Source: Halalkalicoccus sp. CG83 (GTDB lineage Archaea; Halobacteriota; Halobacteria; Halobacteriales; Halalkalicoccaceae). From it: DNA of 64,000 bases. Location: positions 434,001 through 498,000 of the forward strand of contig NZ_JAZDDH010000001.1 of the NCBI RefSeq assembly GCF_037081715.1, in the 5' to 3' direction. The translations under genes and the position numbers were made by a program. Under the pieces are notes generated by a model. It was not told the DNA's origin. It did no database searches and was given only the letters and a program-made list of their open reading frames with translations. Positions 51,858 through 61,852 of the stretch are shown piece by piece (the first letter of the stretch is position 1; each line of letters starts with the position of its first letter).

Positions 51858-52421
51858 ATGTCGGATACGAACGACGATCGACGGCGACGCGTGCTGCAGG
51901 GAATCGGTGCACTGCTCGGCGGCTCGTCCCTCGCGGGTGTTGGCGCGGGTAGCGCCGCTGCCGGCGCGGACGACGGCGGCCCCGAAGACGAAACCGAGGA
52001 ATCGGACGGTGAGGGGTTCTGCTTTCGCGACGACGGGCTCGTCACCGTCGAGAGCGGCGAGGACGTCCCCGGAACGGTCGGCTGCATCGAGCGCGCCATC
52101 GAGGAGGCGGGTCTGTTGCACGTCGCGACGATCGATCACGCCGAGAACGCGGCGTCGATCGGCGAGGAGCTCCGGCCGACGACGCTGCTGATCTTCGGCA
52201 ACCCCGAGGTCGGAACGCCGCTGATGCAGGAGGACCAGTCGATCGGCATCGACCTCCCCCAGAAGCTGCTGGTCTGGGAGGGCCCCGATGGGGACGTGAA
52301 CGTCACCTACAACGACCCGGAGTACCTCGCCGCCCGCCACGGGATCGATCAGGACGAGCGGATCGGCATGATCGGCGAGGCGCTCGCCGGTCTGGCCGGG
52401 AGCGGGCGATCCGACGAGTAG
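51858..52421 (+). CDS. Tat-exported DUF302 protein
   Basis: A 187-residue protein with a Tat signal (DDRRRRVLQGIGALLGGSSLAGVGAGSAAA) and a DUF302 domain (about 50-160: LLHVATIDHAENAASIGEELRPTTLLIFGNPEVGTPLMQEDQSIGIDLPQKLLVWEG). DUF302 binds no known ligand for certain; relatives are often fused to or near thiosulfate- or copper-linked proteins. It is secreted, as it has no lipobox or anchor. It shares RRRVLQG with the exported superoxide dismutase. Confidence 0.85.
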   Translation: MSDTNDDRRRRVLQGIGALLGGSSLAGVGAGSAAAGADDGGPEDETEESDGEGFCFRDDGLVTVESGEDVPGTVGCIERAIEEAGLLHVATIDHAENAASIGEELRPTTLLIFGNPEVGTPLMQEDQSIGIDLPQKLLVWEGPDGDVNVTYNDPEYLAARHGIDQDERIGMIGEALAGLAGSGRSDE

Positions 52422-52505
52422 ACTCGTGAACGATCGGGCGTGCGAGCGCTCGGCGTCCTCGAGCGACGATCGAGGCGGGGTAGCCGGAAGAGGGGGATCG
52501 AGCCG

Positions 52506-53747
52506 TTAGACGCCGGTCGAGTAGCGCAGGATGCCCGCGATCCCGCCGAAGGCGTCGTAGAGCTGTTCGCCCTTCTCGAAGTCGGTCGAGATGAACTTCG
52601 TCTCGGTGCCGCGCTGTTCGGCGATCGAGATCAGGTGCTCGATCGCGTCCTCGCGTTCGACGACCTCGGCGCTCGAGCCGCTCTCACAGGTGTGATCGGG
52701 TGTGTCGCTCCGGCGGTCGATGAGCTCGAACTCCTCGGTGCCGTCGCAGTCGTAGGTGACGACGTCCTTGCGGAGGTCCTCGCTGATGAGCAGTCGCTCG
52801 ACCGAGCCCATGATGAGGTTGCGTCGGGTGGCGTCGAAGCCGTAGGTGGCGAGGTCGCCCTGATGGAGCTGCTTGAAGAACTCCTCCATCTGGGACTTGT
52901 CCTTCATCACCTCGGCGTCGGCCAGCGCGTCCTGAGCGGCGTCGACCAGGTCGTAGAGGCCCGACTCGTCGGTGTAGGAGACGTCGAACTTCCCCAGCAC
53001 CTTGTCCTGGAGCTCGTGGTGGAGGTAGTCGCCGTCGAGGAACTCGTCCTTCGTCGGGGAGGGCCCGCCCACCAGGATGCCGTCGAGCTCGTGGCGCTGG
53101 GCGACGAAGAGGTCGTTGGCCATCTCCGCGATCTCCTGGTAGAAGTTGTCGATCGCCTCGAGTCGGAGGCGGGCGAACCGCTGGGCGGACTGGCCACCCT
53201 TTCGCTGCTTGCCGGGGACCAGCGACGACGCCGACTTGACGGGTTCGACGCGCTTCCCGCGGAGCCAGCCGACGTTGGCCTCCCGACGATCGAGGACGAC
53301 CAGGCCGTAGAGGCCCTTATCCGCGAGCATCTGCTCGAGCGGCTCGGTGAGGAAGTCAGAATCGCAGTGGTAGCGGAACGACTCGACGGGCTGGGGCGGG
53401 TTCTCCAGCACCCGCGTGATCATCTCGGTCTGGCCGCCCCCCGAGTCGACCGCGCCCGAGAACAGCACCATCCCGTTCTCGGGCGGGTAGTTGTCGTAGT
53501 ACTTCAGGCGGTCCTTGATGCTGGTGAGCGCGTCCTGGACGTTCGTTCGGGTCTGCTTCGACTTGATGTTCGACGCCTCGCTGTGCTCCTGGGTGACGTG
53601 GGCCGCGACGTCGGAGACCTGCCTGTCCGGAGGAACGTAGATGGTGACGAGCTGCGTGCCGGAACCCTCGAACTCGTCCAGCTCCTCGATGACCTTCCGG
53701 AACTCGTACTTCTTCCGGTCGGACTCATCGCCCTCCTGAGTGCTCAT
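52506..53747 (-). CDS. prf1: Archaeal peptide chain release factor 1 (aRF1)
   Basis: A 413-residue translation terminator reading all three stop codons. Domain 1 holds the stop-decoding NIKS (60-63), domain 2 has the peptidyl hydrolysis motif GGQ (184-186), and domain 3 has a C-rich region (CDGTEEFE, HTCESG). The ATG at 53747 gives MSTQEGDESDRKKYEF, the usual start. A small membrane-protein gene is divergent at 53830. Normal length and complete motifs point to a functional gene. Confidence 0.97.
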   Translation of the reverse strand: MSTQEGDESDRKKYEFRKVIEELDEFEGSGTQLVTIYVPPDRQVSDVAAHVTQEHSEASNIKSKQTRTNVQDALTSIKDRLKYYDNYPPENGMVLFSGAVDSGGGQTEMITRVLENPPQPVESFRYHCDSDFLTEPLEQMLADKGLYGLVVLDRREANVGWLRGKRVEPVKSASSLVPGKQRKGGQSAQRFARLRLEAIDNFYQEIAEMANDLFVAQRHELDGILVGGPSPTKDEFLDGDYLHHELQDKVLGKFDVSYTDESGLYDLVDAAQDALADAEVMKDKSQMEEFFKQLHQGDLATYGFDATRRNLIMGSVERLLISEDLRKDVVTYDCDGTEEFELIDRRSDTPDHTCESGSSAEVVEREDAIEHLISIAEQRGTETKFISTDFEKGEQLYDAFGGIAGILRYSTGV

Positions 53748-53829
53748 TACCTCCACTAGCCCGGCCGACCGATAAGAACCCTTTGACCCGAGAGAAACAA
53801 CTAACCCGCTGCTTGAGAGACCTCGATCC

Positions 53830-53997
53830 ATGTCGGCGACCAACGACACGAACGGCTCGGTTCCGCTCGGCTGGATACTGCTGTTCATCCTGATCACGAT
53901 CGGCGCGACTCTCGGCGTCATCTACTACGCCGGCGGCGGCCAGTTCAGCGCGAACGTGATCCTGCCGGCGATCGGCGGATTCGACCTCCCTGGTTGA
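53830..53997 (+). CDS. Small single-pass membrane protein (55 aa)
   Basis: A 55-residue protein with a polar N-terminus, one membrane helix (LGWILLFILITIGATLGVIYYAGG, about residues 13-36) and a short C-terminal end. The good spacing between divergent prf1 and convergent argS, and codon use like the neighbours, support it. Function unknown. Confidence 0.6.
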   Translation: MSATNDTNGSVPLGWILLFILITIGATLGVIYYAGGGQFSANVILPAIGGFDLPG

Positions 53998-54010
53998 GGT
54001 CGTCCCGTCG

Positions 54011-55756
54011 TCACATCGAGTCGGGCGCCTCGACTCCGAGGACCGATAGCGCGTTCGCGACCGTGTGTCTCGACGCCGCGACGAGCGCGAGACGCGCCTC
54101 GCTCAGATCGCGGTCCTCCGAGAGCACCTGACACTCCCGGTAGAAGGTGTTGAACGTCTCGGCGAACTCCCGCGTGTAGGTCGCCACCTGGTGTGGCTGG
54201 CGGTCCTCGGCGGCCTCCTCGATGACCGCGGGAAAGCGTGCGATCACCTCGAGTAGGTCGCGTTCCTCCACGGTCTCGAGGACGGCTGGATCGACGTCGT
54301 CGGGTTCGAGGTCGGCCTCGGCGAGAATGCCGCAGGTTCGCGCGTGAACGTACTGGACGTACGGCGCGGACTGGGCCTCGAAGTCGAGCGCGCGGTCCCA
54401 CTCGAAGGTGATCGCCTTCGAGGGCTGTTTCGAGACGATGTCGTACCGGACGGCGCCGATGCCCACCTGCCGAGCGATGCGCTCGACGTCCGCCTCGTCG
54501 AGCTGGTCGTTCCGGATGCGGGTGTCCAGACGGGATTCGACCTCCTCGCGGGCGCGCGTGACCGCCTCGTCGAGTAGATCGTCGAGATCGACGCCGGTCC
54601 CCGCGCGCGTGCTCATCTTCCCCTCGGGGAGGTTGACGTAGGAGTAGAGCACCTGGTCCAGCGGGTCGGCGTCGTGTCCGAGCAGTTCCAGCGTCGTCCG
54701 GACCTGCTGGGCCTGGAGGTTGTGGTCCTCGCCGAGCACCGTCACCGCTTGGTCGAAGCTCTCGAGTTTCCACTCGTGGTGGGCCAGATCCCGGGTCGGA
54801 TACAGCGAGGTGCCGTCCGACCGGAGGAAGACGAGGTTCTTCTCGATGCCGTGCTCGGAGAGGTCGAGCTGCCAGGCGTCCTCCTCGTAGACGGCCTCGT
54901 CGAGCGCCTTCAGCCGCTCGACGAGCTCGTCGGTCGAGCCGTCGCGGATGAACCGGGTCTCCTTGACGAACTCGTCGAACTCCGCGGGCAGCCGCGAGAG
55001 CGACTCGCGCATCCCCGCGAGCACGGCGTCGACGACCCGCTCGACGCGCTCGTAGGCCTCCTCGTCGCCGTTCTCGAGGCCCTGCATGATCGAGGCGATC
55101 TCGGCCTCGGCGGCCTCGACTTCCCCCTCGGAGGCCTCCTCGAGAAACGCGTTGCCCTTCCGATAGTAGCGAACGAGCTCGTAGTCGCGTTTCTCGCGTT
55201 CGGGATCGGGGAGGTCGGCCTCGTCGAACGTCTCGTAGGCCCACGCGAACACCGCCATCTGCCTGCCCGCGTCGTTGACGTAGTAGTGGGTCTCGACGTC
55301 GTGGCCCGCGAACTCGAGCAGCCGGGCGATCGCGTCGCCGATGATCGGGTTTCTCGCCCGACCGACGTGGACCGGTCCCGTCGGGTTGGCGCTGGTGTGC
55401 TCGACGACGACGCGCTCGCCGGTCGACTCGAGGTGACCGTACGCCTCGTCGCGTGCAGCATCGAGCGTGTCGGCGTAGTACGCCTCGCTCGCGAGCACGT
55501 TCACGTACGGACCCTGCGGCTCGACGCGTTCTACGTACTCGTACTCGCCGGGGTCGATCGCCTCCGCGACGTCGACGGCGATCTCGCCGGGAGCTCGTCC
55601 GACCTCGCTCGCGAGCCGGAAGGCGACGCTCGAGGCCAACACGGCGTCGACGTCCTCGGGAGGCTTCTCGATGCCGAGATCGTCCGTGGGAAGCCCCAGC
55701 GCCGAGAGCCCGTCGGCGACGGCGCGTTCGGCCTCCTCGCGGAGCGATAGGAACAT
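54011..55756 (-). CDS. argS: Arginyl-tRNA synthetase
   Basis: A 581-residue class I synthetase. The N-terminal additional domain recognises tRNA; the signature is HVGR in [19 protein letters not shown] in place of HIGH, a common archaeal form, and KMSTR stands at the KMSKS position ([11 protein letters not shown]). The DALR-type anticodon domain ends the protein ([23 protein letters not shown]). The ATG at 55756 gives [17 protein letters not shown], the usual start. It attaches arginine to tRNA-Arg in the cytoplasm. Confidence 0.96.
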   Translation of the reverse strand: MFLSLREEAERAVADGLSALGLPTDDLGIEKPPEDVDAVLASSVAFRLASEVGRAPGEIAVDVAEAIDPGEYEYVERVEPQGPYVNVLASEAYYADTLDAARDEAYGHLESTGERVVVEHTSANPTGPVHVGRARNPIIGDAIARLLEFAGHDVETHYYVNDAGRQMAVFAWAYETFDEADLPDPEREKRDYELVRYYRKGNAFLEEASEGEVEAAEAEIASIMQGLENGDEEAYERVERVVDAVLAGMRESLSRLPAEFDEFVKETRFIRDGSTDELVERLKALDEAVYEEDAWQLDLSEHGIEKNLVFLRSDGTSLYPTRDLAHHEWKLESFDQAVTVLGEDHNLQAQQVRTTLELLGHDADPLDQVLYSYVNLPEGKMSTRAGTGVDLDDLLDEAVTRAREEVESRLDTRIRNDQLDEADVERIARQVGIGAVRYDIVSKQPSKAITFEWDRALDFEAQSAPYVQYVHARTCGILAEADLEPDDVDPAVLETVEERDLLEVIARFPAVIEEAAEDRQPHQVATYTREFAETFNTFYRECQVLSEDRDLSEARLALVAASRHTVANALSVLGVEAPDSM

Positions 55757-55791
55757 ACTCGCCGTAATACGACCGCCGGATAAAGCCGTTT

Positions 55792-56244
55792 TCAATCGGT
55801 CAGCGCGACGACCTCGCCGTCGGTCTCGAGCGCCGTCAGACAGTCCCAGACGCTGTAGACGGTCGACCGGTCGTCGTCGGCACACGGGAACACTCCTCGG
55901 AGGTCGTCGTCGGCGTGGACCGCGATGCAGATCATCGGGAAGACGATCAGTCGTCCGTCGGTACGCTCGTGTTCCTGAAAGAACGGCTCGATCGAGTGGT
56001 TCCGCTCCTCGGCGTGTCGCTTGAACGACTCGAACGCCTCGACGGCGTGGGTCTCGACGGCGTCGGGTCCGTTCGAGACGACCACCCGGTCGTCCCACCG
56101 GCGGATGGTCACGTCCTCGATCCGATCGGTCTCGACGAGCCGTTCGGCCCGCTCGACCACCTCGCGCTGGCGTTCGCGCGCCACCCGGGGCGTCGAGGCG
56201 CGGAGGTAGACGGTCAGTTTCGGTCGTTCGGCCTCTTCGGTCAT
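55792..56244 (-). CDS. HTH-domain regulator (HTH_63 type)
   Basis: A 150-residue haloarchaeal protein resembling the HTH_63 family: [41 protein letters not shown], then [25 protein letters not shown] and the end [33 protein letters not shown]. Family members are predicted regulators, targets unknown. A palindrome and TATA just upstream suggest it regulates itself. It lies 35 nt upstream of argS on the same strand. Confidence 0.72.
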   Translation of the reverse strand: MTEEAERPKLTVYLRASTPRVARERQREVVERAERLVETDRIEDVTIRRWDDRVVVSNGPDAVETHAVEAFESFKRHAEERNHSIEPFFQEHERTDGRLIVFPMICIAVHADDDLRGVFPCADDDRSTVYSVWDCLTALETDGEVVALTD

Positions 56245-56256
56245 GGTTCCCTCCCT

Positions 56257-56276
56257 CACACGGCGTGTGGTATACC
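56257..56276 (-). promoter_or_regulatory. Palindrome between TATA and start of the HTH gene
   Basis: On the minus strand a TATA element ggtatacc (56269-56276) is followed at once by cacac-gcc-gtgtg (56257-56269), a perfect 5-bp inverted repeat, 12 nt before the ATG at 56244. A dimeric regulator bound there would block transcription start. Confidence 0.5.
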
Positions 56277-56325
56277 GAGAAAGTCGGCGGCCAGCTACAA
56301 AACTCCGTAGGGCGGATCGGCCGGG

Positions 56326-56964
56326 TTACTCGGGGAGGTCGTCGATGAGGACGACTGCCTCGCCGTCGATCAGCTGGTTGCCGTCGTCGTCGGTCACGGT
56401 GGCGGTCAGGCGATACCGATCGTCGCCCAGGTCCTCGACGATCTCACACCGAGCGGTCAGCACCGATCCGATCATCGCCGGTCCCTTGAACTCGAGGCTC
56501 TCCGAGAGGTAGATCGTCAGACCTGGAAGCCGGGCGAGGGCGGCGCTGATCAGTCCGCCGACCAGCGTGCCGTGGACGATCCGACTGCCGAAACGCGAGC
56601 GCCCGGCGTACTCGTCGTCGAGGTGAAGACGGTTCGTGTCGCCGCTGGCCTGCGCGAACGCGTGAACGTCGGCGTCGGTCATCAGCTTGGTGAACTCGAC
56701 GTACTCGCCGACGCCGAGCTCCTCGCGCGTGTCGGCGGAGCGGTCCATCGACCAGCCGACTGAGCCGTAGGAGAGCTCCTTGATCGGGGGTTCGACCTGG
56801 ACCTGCTCCTCGTCGTTCCCCTCGGGGCCCGCCAGCCCCATACCCGCGAGTATCGCCTTGTTCGCCTCGAAGTAGCTGTTGATGACGTGTTTCGAGGCGT
56901 CGGACCACGAGTCGACGAACTCCGTCATCGGCGTCTCGTCGCTCGGGCTCTCGCTCTCGCTCAT
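56326..56964 (-). CDS. MaoC-family (R)-enoyl-CoA hydratase
   Basis: A 212-residue single hotdog-fold enzyme of the MaoC type. The hydratase motif is [15 protein letters not shown] with the catalytic Asp and His, then [14 protein letters not shown]. About 70 N-terminal residues ([27 protein letters not shown]) form an extra helical segment unlike plain hydratases and like PHA-associated proteins. It may supply (R)-3-hydroxyacyl-CoA to PHA synthesis or act in beta-oxidation. A TATA-like element (catatttaac, about 57043-57052) lies about 80 nt upstream. Confidence 0.82.
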   Translation of the reverse strand: MSESESPSDETPMTEFVDSWSDASKHVINSYFEANKAILAGMGLAGPEGNDEEQVQVEPPIKELSYGSVGWSMDRSADTREELGVGEYVEFTKLMTDADVHAFAQASGDTNRLHLDDEYAGRSRFGSRIVHGTLVGGLISAALARLPGLTIYLSESLEFKGPAMIGSVLTARCEIVEDLGDDRYRLTATVTDDDGNQLIDGEAVVLIDDLPE

Positions 56965-57142
56965 CGTCGACCTCCGTCCACGATGAGGCAGTACGCGAGC
57001 TGCATGGCGTGTACCATGACCCCATCTATACCGTCACCAAGGTTAAATATGCTGCTTGTAATCGCTCACGCCGGCCGCTCGTCCCCGCGTCGCCCGCCTC
57101 GTACCCGGGCGCTTTTGACCGCCCGCGTCCAAGCGACGCGCC

Positions 57143-58111
57143 ATGAGCGGGCCAAAGCAGGTGTCCTCGCCGGACTACCACAGCGAGAACCACACCGCCG
57201 CCCAGACCTGTGGCTGGACCGCGAACGCGCTCCGCGGCGAGGGTAAGTGCTACAAGTACGCCTTCTACGGCATCGAGTCCCACCGTTGCATCCAGATGAC
57301 GCCCGTCGTGAAGTGCAACGAGCGCTGTGTGTTCTGCTGGCGCGACCACCAGGGCCACGCCTACGAACTCGGCGACGTCGAGTGGGACGACCCCGAGGCC
57401 GTCGTCGACGCGAGCCTCCGGCTCCAGAAGAAGCTGCTCTCGGGCTTCGGCGGCAACGACGAGGTACCCCGCGAGGTCTTCGAGGAGTCGATGGAGCCCC
57501 GCCACGTCGCCATCTCGCTTGACGGCGAGCCCACGCTCTATCCCTACCTTCCCGAACTCATCGACGCCTTTCACGACCGCGACGTCACCACCTTCCTCGT
57601 GAGCAACGGCACCGATCCCGAGATGCTCTCGCGGTGTGATCCCACCCAGCTCTACGTCAGCGTCGACGCCGCAGAGCGCGCGACGTTCGACCGGGTGGTG
57701 CGGGCGGTCAACGACGACGCCTGGGAGCGCCTGATCGATACGCTCGACGTGCTCGCCGAAAAGGACGACACCCGCACGGTGCTGCGGACGACGCTCGTCG
57801 GCGGCGAGAACATGCACGACCCCGACTGGTACGCCGCGCTCTACGACCGTGCGGACCCCGACTTCGTCGAGCTCAAGGCGTACATGCACGTCGGCCACTC
57901 CCAGGGCCGGCTCGACCGCTCGGCGATGCCCGACCACGAGGACGTCCTCGCGTTCGCCGAGGCGGTCGAGGAGCACATGCCCGAGCACTCCCACATCAAG
58001 GACGTGCCGGTCTCCCGGGTGGCGCTGCTCTCGAGGACGGCCGACACCTGGGTTCCGAAGCTCCGGAAGGGAAGCGAGTTCTGGGCGCGTGACCCCGCCA
58101 CCGGCGACTGA
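57143..58111 (+). CDS. taw1: 4-demethylwyosine synthase (TYW1/Taw1)
   Basis: A 322-residue radical SAM enzyme that builds the tricyclic base of wyosine at position 37 of tRNA-Phe. The radical SAM cluster ligands are Cys58-x3-Cys62-x2-Cys65 (CNERCVFC), and Cys23, Cys36 and Cys49 bind a second 4Fe-4S cluster as in archaeal Taw1. Later parts are [29 protein letters not shown] and [13 protein letters not shown]. The flavodoxin domain of eukaryotic TYW1 is absent, as usual in archaea. The gene stands alone. Confidence 0.95.
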   Translation: MSGPKQVSSPDYHSENHTAAQTCGWTANALRGEGKCYKYAFYGIESHRCIQMTPVVKCNERCVFCWRDHQGHAYELGDVEWDDPEAVVDASLRLQKKLLSGFGGNDEVPREVFEESMEPRHVAISLDGEPTLYPYLPELIDAFHDRDVTTFLVSNGTDPEMLSRCDPTQLYVSVDAAERATFDRVVRAVNDDAWERLIDTLDVLAEKDDTRTVLRTTLVGGENMHDPDWYAALYDRADPDFVELKAYMHVGHSQGRLDRSAMPDHEDVLAFAEAVEEHMPEHSHIKDVPVSRVALLSRTADTWVPKLRKGSEFWARDPATGD

Positions 58112-58192
58112 CCCCACGTCCGTCGCGCCTCCGACGCCCGGCCGTCTCGTTTTCGTCACGCATCTCACGTTCGGTATGCTTATACGCGACGC

Positions 58193-58207
58193 GTTCGAAG
58201 CTCGAAC
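58193..58207 (+). promoter_or_regulatory. Inverted repeat before rbkR
   Basis: The sequence gttcga-agc-tcgaac is a perfect 6-bp inverted repeat ending 1 base before the rbkR start (58209). A TATA-like gcttatacg lies 15-20 bases before it (58178-58186). RbkR proteins are known to repress riboflavin genes, so this is a good candidate for its own operator. Confidence 0.55.
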
Positions 58208-58208
58208 C

Positions 58209-58910
58209 ATGTCACGAACCGCGGTACGGGAGGTCGGCCACGACGAACTCGCCGCCCTGAAGCGGCTCGCGCTCGACGGCGCGCTCGCCGGCGAGGTGAA
58301 GGTCTCCTGCTCGGCGTTCGCGGGTCGGCTCGACGCCTCCAGCCAGACCGCGTCGCGGCGGCTCCAGGGACTCGAGGACGCGGGACTGATCGAACGGGAG
58401 ACGGTCGTGGACGGCCAGTGGATCGTCCTCACCGAGGCGGGAGAGCGCGCGCTTCGCCGCGAGTACGACGCCTACCGTCGGCTGTTCGAGGGTGCCTCGA
58501 GCGTCGAACTCGAGGGGACCGTGACGGGGGGGATGGGCGAGGGGAAACACTACATCTCGCTTCCGGGCTACATGCGCCAGTTCGACGAACGGCTGGGCTA
58601 CGAGCCGTTTCCCGGCACGCTGAACGTCGACCTCGAGGACGAGAGCGTCCGTCGCCGGGGCGCGATGGAGACGTTCGATCCGGTCCACATCGACGGCTGG
58701 GAGGACGACGACCGCACGTACGGCCCCTGCGTCTGCTACCCGGCGACCGTCGTCGCCGACGGGGGGGAGTACGACTCGGCCCACGTCATCGCTCCCGAGC
58801 GAACCCACCACGACGAGGACCAGCTCGAGCTGATCGCCCCCGAGAAGCTGCGCGACGCGCTCGGGCTCGACGACGGCGACGCGATGGTCGTCCGCGTGGA
58901 GGAGCGATAG
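58209..58910 (+). CDS. rbkR: CTP-dependent riboflavin kinase / riboflavin regulator
   Basis: A 233-residue two-domain protein. The N-terminal part (about 1-95) is a winged helix ([45 protein letters not shown]). The C-terminal part (about 100-233) is the archaeal riboflavin kinase with [24 protein letters not shown] and [10 protein letters not shown], which makes FMN using CTP. In archaea this fusion also controls riboflavin genes in answer to FMN. Two nucleotides separate it from ribB, so the two form an operon, with a likely operator just upstream. Confidence 0.95.
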   Translation: MSRTAVREVGHDELAALKRLALDGALAGEVKVSCSAFAGRLDASSQTASRRLQGLEDAGLIERETVVDGQWIVLTEAGERALRREYDAYRRLFEGASSVELEGTVTGGMGEGKHYISLPGYMRQFDERLGYEPFPGTLNVDLEDESVRRRGAMETFDPVHIDGWEDDDRTYGPCVCYPATVVADGGEYDSAHVIAPERTHHDEDQLELIAPEKLRDALGLDDGDAMVVRVEER

Positions 58911-58912
58911 CG

Positions 58913-59593
58913 ATGACCCAGCACCACGCGAGCGCCGCCGAGGGGGCGATCGACGCCTTTCGCGCCGGTGAGCCCGTGTTGATCCACGACGCCGACGACC
59001 GCGAGGGCGAGACCGACCTGATCTACCCCGCCAGCGCGGTGACGCCCGAGGCCGTCGCCCGACTCAGGAACGACGCCGGCGGGCTGGTCTGCGTCGCGCT
59101 CTCGGCGGCGGTCGCGGACGCGCTCGAGCTACCGTTCGTCCAGGAGACCATCGAGCATCCTGCCGCCGCCGACCACGACCTCGCGTACGACGACCGGTCG
59201 TCGTTCTCGCTCACCGTCAACCACCGCGAGACGCGGACGGGGATCACCGACGAGGACCGCTCGCTGACGATCCGGGCGCTCGGCGAACTCGCGGACGAGG
59301 TACGCGCCTCCGAGCGGGGACCCGACGCGGCGGCGTTCGCGGAGACGTTCCGCGCGCCGGGCCACGTCCACCTGCTGCGGGCCGCCGAGGGGCTGCTCGA
59401 TGAGCGGCGCGGCCACACCGAGTTCGGGGTCGCGCTCGCCGACGCCGCGGGGCTCGCGCCCGCGGTAGTGGTCTGTGAGATGCTCGACGACGCGACCGGG
59501 CGGGCGCTCTCCTCGTCGGCCGCACACGACTACGCCGACCGCCACGGTCTCGCCTACGTCGAGGGCGCGGAGCTCGCCCGGCGCCTGGACTGA
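58913..59593 (+). CDS. ribB: 3,4-dihydroxy-2-butanone 4-phosphate synthase
   Basis: A 226-residue RibB that makes 3,4-dihydroxy-2-butanone 4-phosphate from ribulose 5-phosphate, a precursor of the riboflavin xylene ring. The acidic metal loop is DDREGETDLIYP; further family parts are NHRETRTGITDEDRSLTIRAL, APGHVHLLRAAEGLLDERRGHTEF and VVCEMLDD. It is a stand-alone RibB without the GTP cyclohydrolase II domain, as is normal in archaea. It follows rbkR by 2 nt and is probably controlled by it. Confidence 0.95.
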   Translation: MTQHHASAAEGAIDAFRAGEPVLIHDADDREGETDLIYPASAVTPEAVARLRNDAGGLVCVALSAAVADALELPFVQETIEHPAAADHDLAYDDRSSFSLTVNHRETRTGITDEDRSLTIRALGELADEVRASERGPDAAAFAETFRAPGHVHLLRAAEGLLDERRGHTEFGVALADAAGLAPAVVVCEMLDDATGRALSSSAAHDYADRHGLAYVEGAELARRLD

Positions 59594-59644
59594 GCACCCC
59601 GACCGATCCGCAAACTCATTACGGCGGGGTTCGAGGGGTCGAGT

Positions 59645-60568
59645 ATGGGATTCGACGAGATGGACGTCGATACGATCTGGAAGGACGGCGAGTTCGTCGA
59701 CTGGGAGGACGCGCAGGTCCACGTTCTCAGCCACGGTCTCCACTACGGCAGCGGCGTCTTCGAGGGGATCCGGTGTTACGACACCCAGGAGGGATCCGCG
59801 ATCTTCCGCTGGGACGAACACGTCGATCGGCTCTATCAGTCGGCGAAGCCCTACGATCTCGAGATCGGGTACGAGCCCGAGGAGCTAGAGGAGGCGACCA
59901 AGGAGCTCATTCGCCGCCAGGATCTCCGGGCGTGTTACATCCGCCCGATCGCCTTCTTCGGCTACGACAGCCTCGGGGTGAGCCCGAAGGACTGTCCGAC
60001 CGTCGTCGCGATCGCGGTCTGGCCGTGGGGAACCTATCTCGGCGAGGAGGCCCTCGAGAACGGCGTCGAGGTGAAGGTCTCCTCGTGGCGCAAGCACGCC
60101 TCGAGCCAGATCCCGACCAACGCCAAGACCACGGGGCTGTACGTCAACAGCATGCTCGCCGGCGAGGAGGCGCGACGCCACGGCTACGTCGAGGCGATCG
60201 TACTGAACAAGGAGGGCAACGTCGCGGAGGGGCCCGGCGAGAACCTCTTTCTGGTGCGCGACGGCGAGCTCTACACTCCCGGCCTCGCGGAGGGGATCCT
60301 CGACGGGATCACCCGCCTGAGCGTCATCGAGATCGCCCGCGATCTGGGCTACACCGTCCACGACCAGGCGACGATCAGCCGCGGGGAGCTCAACACCGCC
60401 GACGAGCTGTTCTTCACCGGCACCGCCGCGGAGGTGACGCCGATCAAGAAGGTCGACAACGTCGTCGTCGGCGAGCGTGGTCCAGTGACCGAGGAGATCC
60501 AGTCGCGCTTCTTCGACGTCGTCGAGCGCCGGACCGACGCGTACGACGACTGGTTCACGTACGTCTGA
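59645..60568 (+). CDS. ilvE: Branched-chain amino acid aminotransferase
   Basis: A 307-residue PLP enzyme of fold type IV for the last step of Val, Leu and Ile synthesis. Marks: SHGLHYGSGVFEGIRCY near the start, SSWRKHASSQIPTNAKTTGLYVNSMLA with the PLP Lys, EGPGENLFLVRDGELYTP and LFFTGTAAEVTPI for phosphate binding. The start at 59645 is the family one. It follows ribB by 51 nt but need not share its control. Confidence 0.95.
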   Translation: MGFDEMDVDTIWKDGEFVDWEDAQVHVLSHGLHYGSGVFEGIRCYDTQEGSAIFRWDEHVDRLYQSAKPYDLEIGYEPEELEEATKELIRRQDLRACYIRPIAFFGYDSLGVSPKDCPTVVAIAVWPWGTYLGEEALENGVEVKVSSWRKHASSQIPTNAKTTGLYVNSMLAGEEARRHGYVEAIVLNKEGNVAEGPGENLFLVRDGELYTPGLAEGILDGITRLSVIEIARDLGYTVHDQATISRGELNTADELFFTGTAAEVTPIKKVDNVVVGERGPVTEEIQSRFFDVVERRTDAYDDWFTYV

Positions 60569-60620
60569 GCCGGCAGGAGGCGGCAAAAGGTTCCTATCGC
60601 TCGGCGTTCTACGGACCGCG

Positions 60621-61232
60621 ATGACACACCACGAACACGGTACGACGATCGACGTCCGCGAGATCCAGGGCGTGCGAGTGGGCGTCGGCACCGGCCCCGA
60701 CGAGATCTTCCTCGACCTGCCGATCACCCGGCCGATCTACATCCGGGTGAGCGAGGGCGATCGCATTCAGGAGGGCGACGTCCGGGCGCGGGGCTCGTTC
60801 GAGCTCTCGGAGGGGGGCGACGAGCTCGCCTCGACGACGCTCCGGACCTGGGAGGTCCTCGATATCGGTCCCGAGACCGTGGTACTTCGCGACCTCGCGA
60901 GCGACGGCCGCGAGGAACGCGACCGCGAGGCACTCGAGTACGACCTCGCGACGGGCGTCCTCAGCACAAACCTCACCGAGTTCGAACGAGTCTCGGTCGT
61001 CCGGACCGGACCATGGGACGAGGAGGACGACACCCCGCCACACGTCACGGTGACGGCGTACGGCAACGACGGGCGGAAGTTCTCACGGGTGTACCACCTC
61101 GGGGAGGGGACTACCCTCGAGTACTGGCGCCAGGACCGAGCGATCACCGAGTTCAGCGACGCGCTCCGGGATCGGTTCGAGCGGCGAGTGGCGGGGGCGC
61201 TCGAGGACGACGGTTACTCCGTCGCCGAGTAG
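60621..61232 (+). CDS. Hypothetical acidic haloarchaeal protein
   Basis: A 203-residue soluble protein rich in Glu, Asp and Arg, with alternating strand-like segments (IDVREIQGVRVGVGTGPDEIFLDLPITRPIYIRV, SVVRTGPWDEE, HVTVTAYGNDGRKFSRVYHL) and a C-terminal helix (DALRDRFERRVAGALED). It has no family I know. It follows ilvE by 52 nt and its last 19 bases overlap the end of the phosphatase gene on the other strand. Confidence 0.75.
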   Translation: MTHHEHGTTIDVREIQGVRVGVGTGPDEIFLDLPITRPIYIRVSEGDRIQEGDVRARGSFELSEGGDELASTTLRTWEVLDIGPETVVLRDLASDGREERDREALEYDLATGVLSTNLTEFERVSVVRTGPWDEEDDTPPHVTVTAYGNDGRKFSRVYHLGEGTTLEYWRQDRAITEFSDALRDRFERRVAGALEDDGYSVAE

Positions 61233-61852
61233 GGGACGTGGTTCTCGCGACGGATCTCGATCCCGTCGTCCCGCCGGCACAGCTCGGTGATCGCGCCGTT
61301 CCGGTAGTCGGTTCCGAGGACCGCCTCGATCAGGTCGACGCCCTTGAGATGCCCGAGGAGCACGTACAGCGGGCCGCCGTGGGTGACGACGACGACCGTC
61401 TCCCCGCCCCCGTCGGGCAGGCGTCCCCACGCGTCGAGGACGCGCTCTCGCATCCCGAGGAGACTCTCGCCGCCCTCCGGGACGGTTCGGGCGGCCTCGA
61501 TTCCGATCTCGCCGAGGGCGAACTCCGGGAACCCCCCGAACAGCTCCTCGTAGCTCAGCCCCTGGAGCCGCCCGAAGTCGCGCTCGCGCCAGCCGGGGTC
61601 GAACTCGATCCCGGCGTCGATCCCGCCGGATCGCCGCAGCAGGCGTGCGGTCTCGGCCGTTCGGCGTAAGTCCGAGGCGACGATCCGGTCGACGGCGTGT
61701 CCCGCCGCGATCGCACGTCCGGCGGTGCGTGCCTGCTCCTCGCCGCGTTCGGTGAGCCCGGTCGGTGCCCACCCCTGGACGCGGCGCTCGCGGTTCCACG
61801 TCGTCTCGCCGTGGCGCACGAGCAGGACGGTCCCCGCTCCGGTTTCGGTCAT
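61214..61852 (-). CDS. Histidine phosphatase (phosphoglycerate mutase-like)
   Basis: A 212-residue histidine phosphatase. The catalytic His is in VLLVRHGETTWN, with the second His in VVVVTHGGPLYVLLGHL and Arg/Glu support in SDLRRTAETARLL and WRERDFGRLQGLSYEEL. Substrates range from phosphoglycerate to cobamide and small phosphates, not predictable here. The start at 61852 overlaps the tatC stop by 4 bases, so it is translated with tatC. Confidence 0.9.
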   Translation of the reverse strand: MTETGAGTVLLVRHGETTWNRERRVQGWAPTGLTERGEEQARTAGRAIAAGHAVDRIVASDLRRTAETARLLRRSGGIDAGIEFDPGWRERDFGRLQGLSYEELFGGFPEFALGEIGIEAARTVPEGGESLLGMRERVLDAWGRLPDGGGETVVVVTHGGPLYVLLGHLKGVDLIEAVLGTDYRNGAITELCRRDDGIEIRRENHVPYSATE

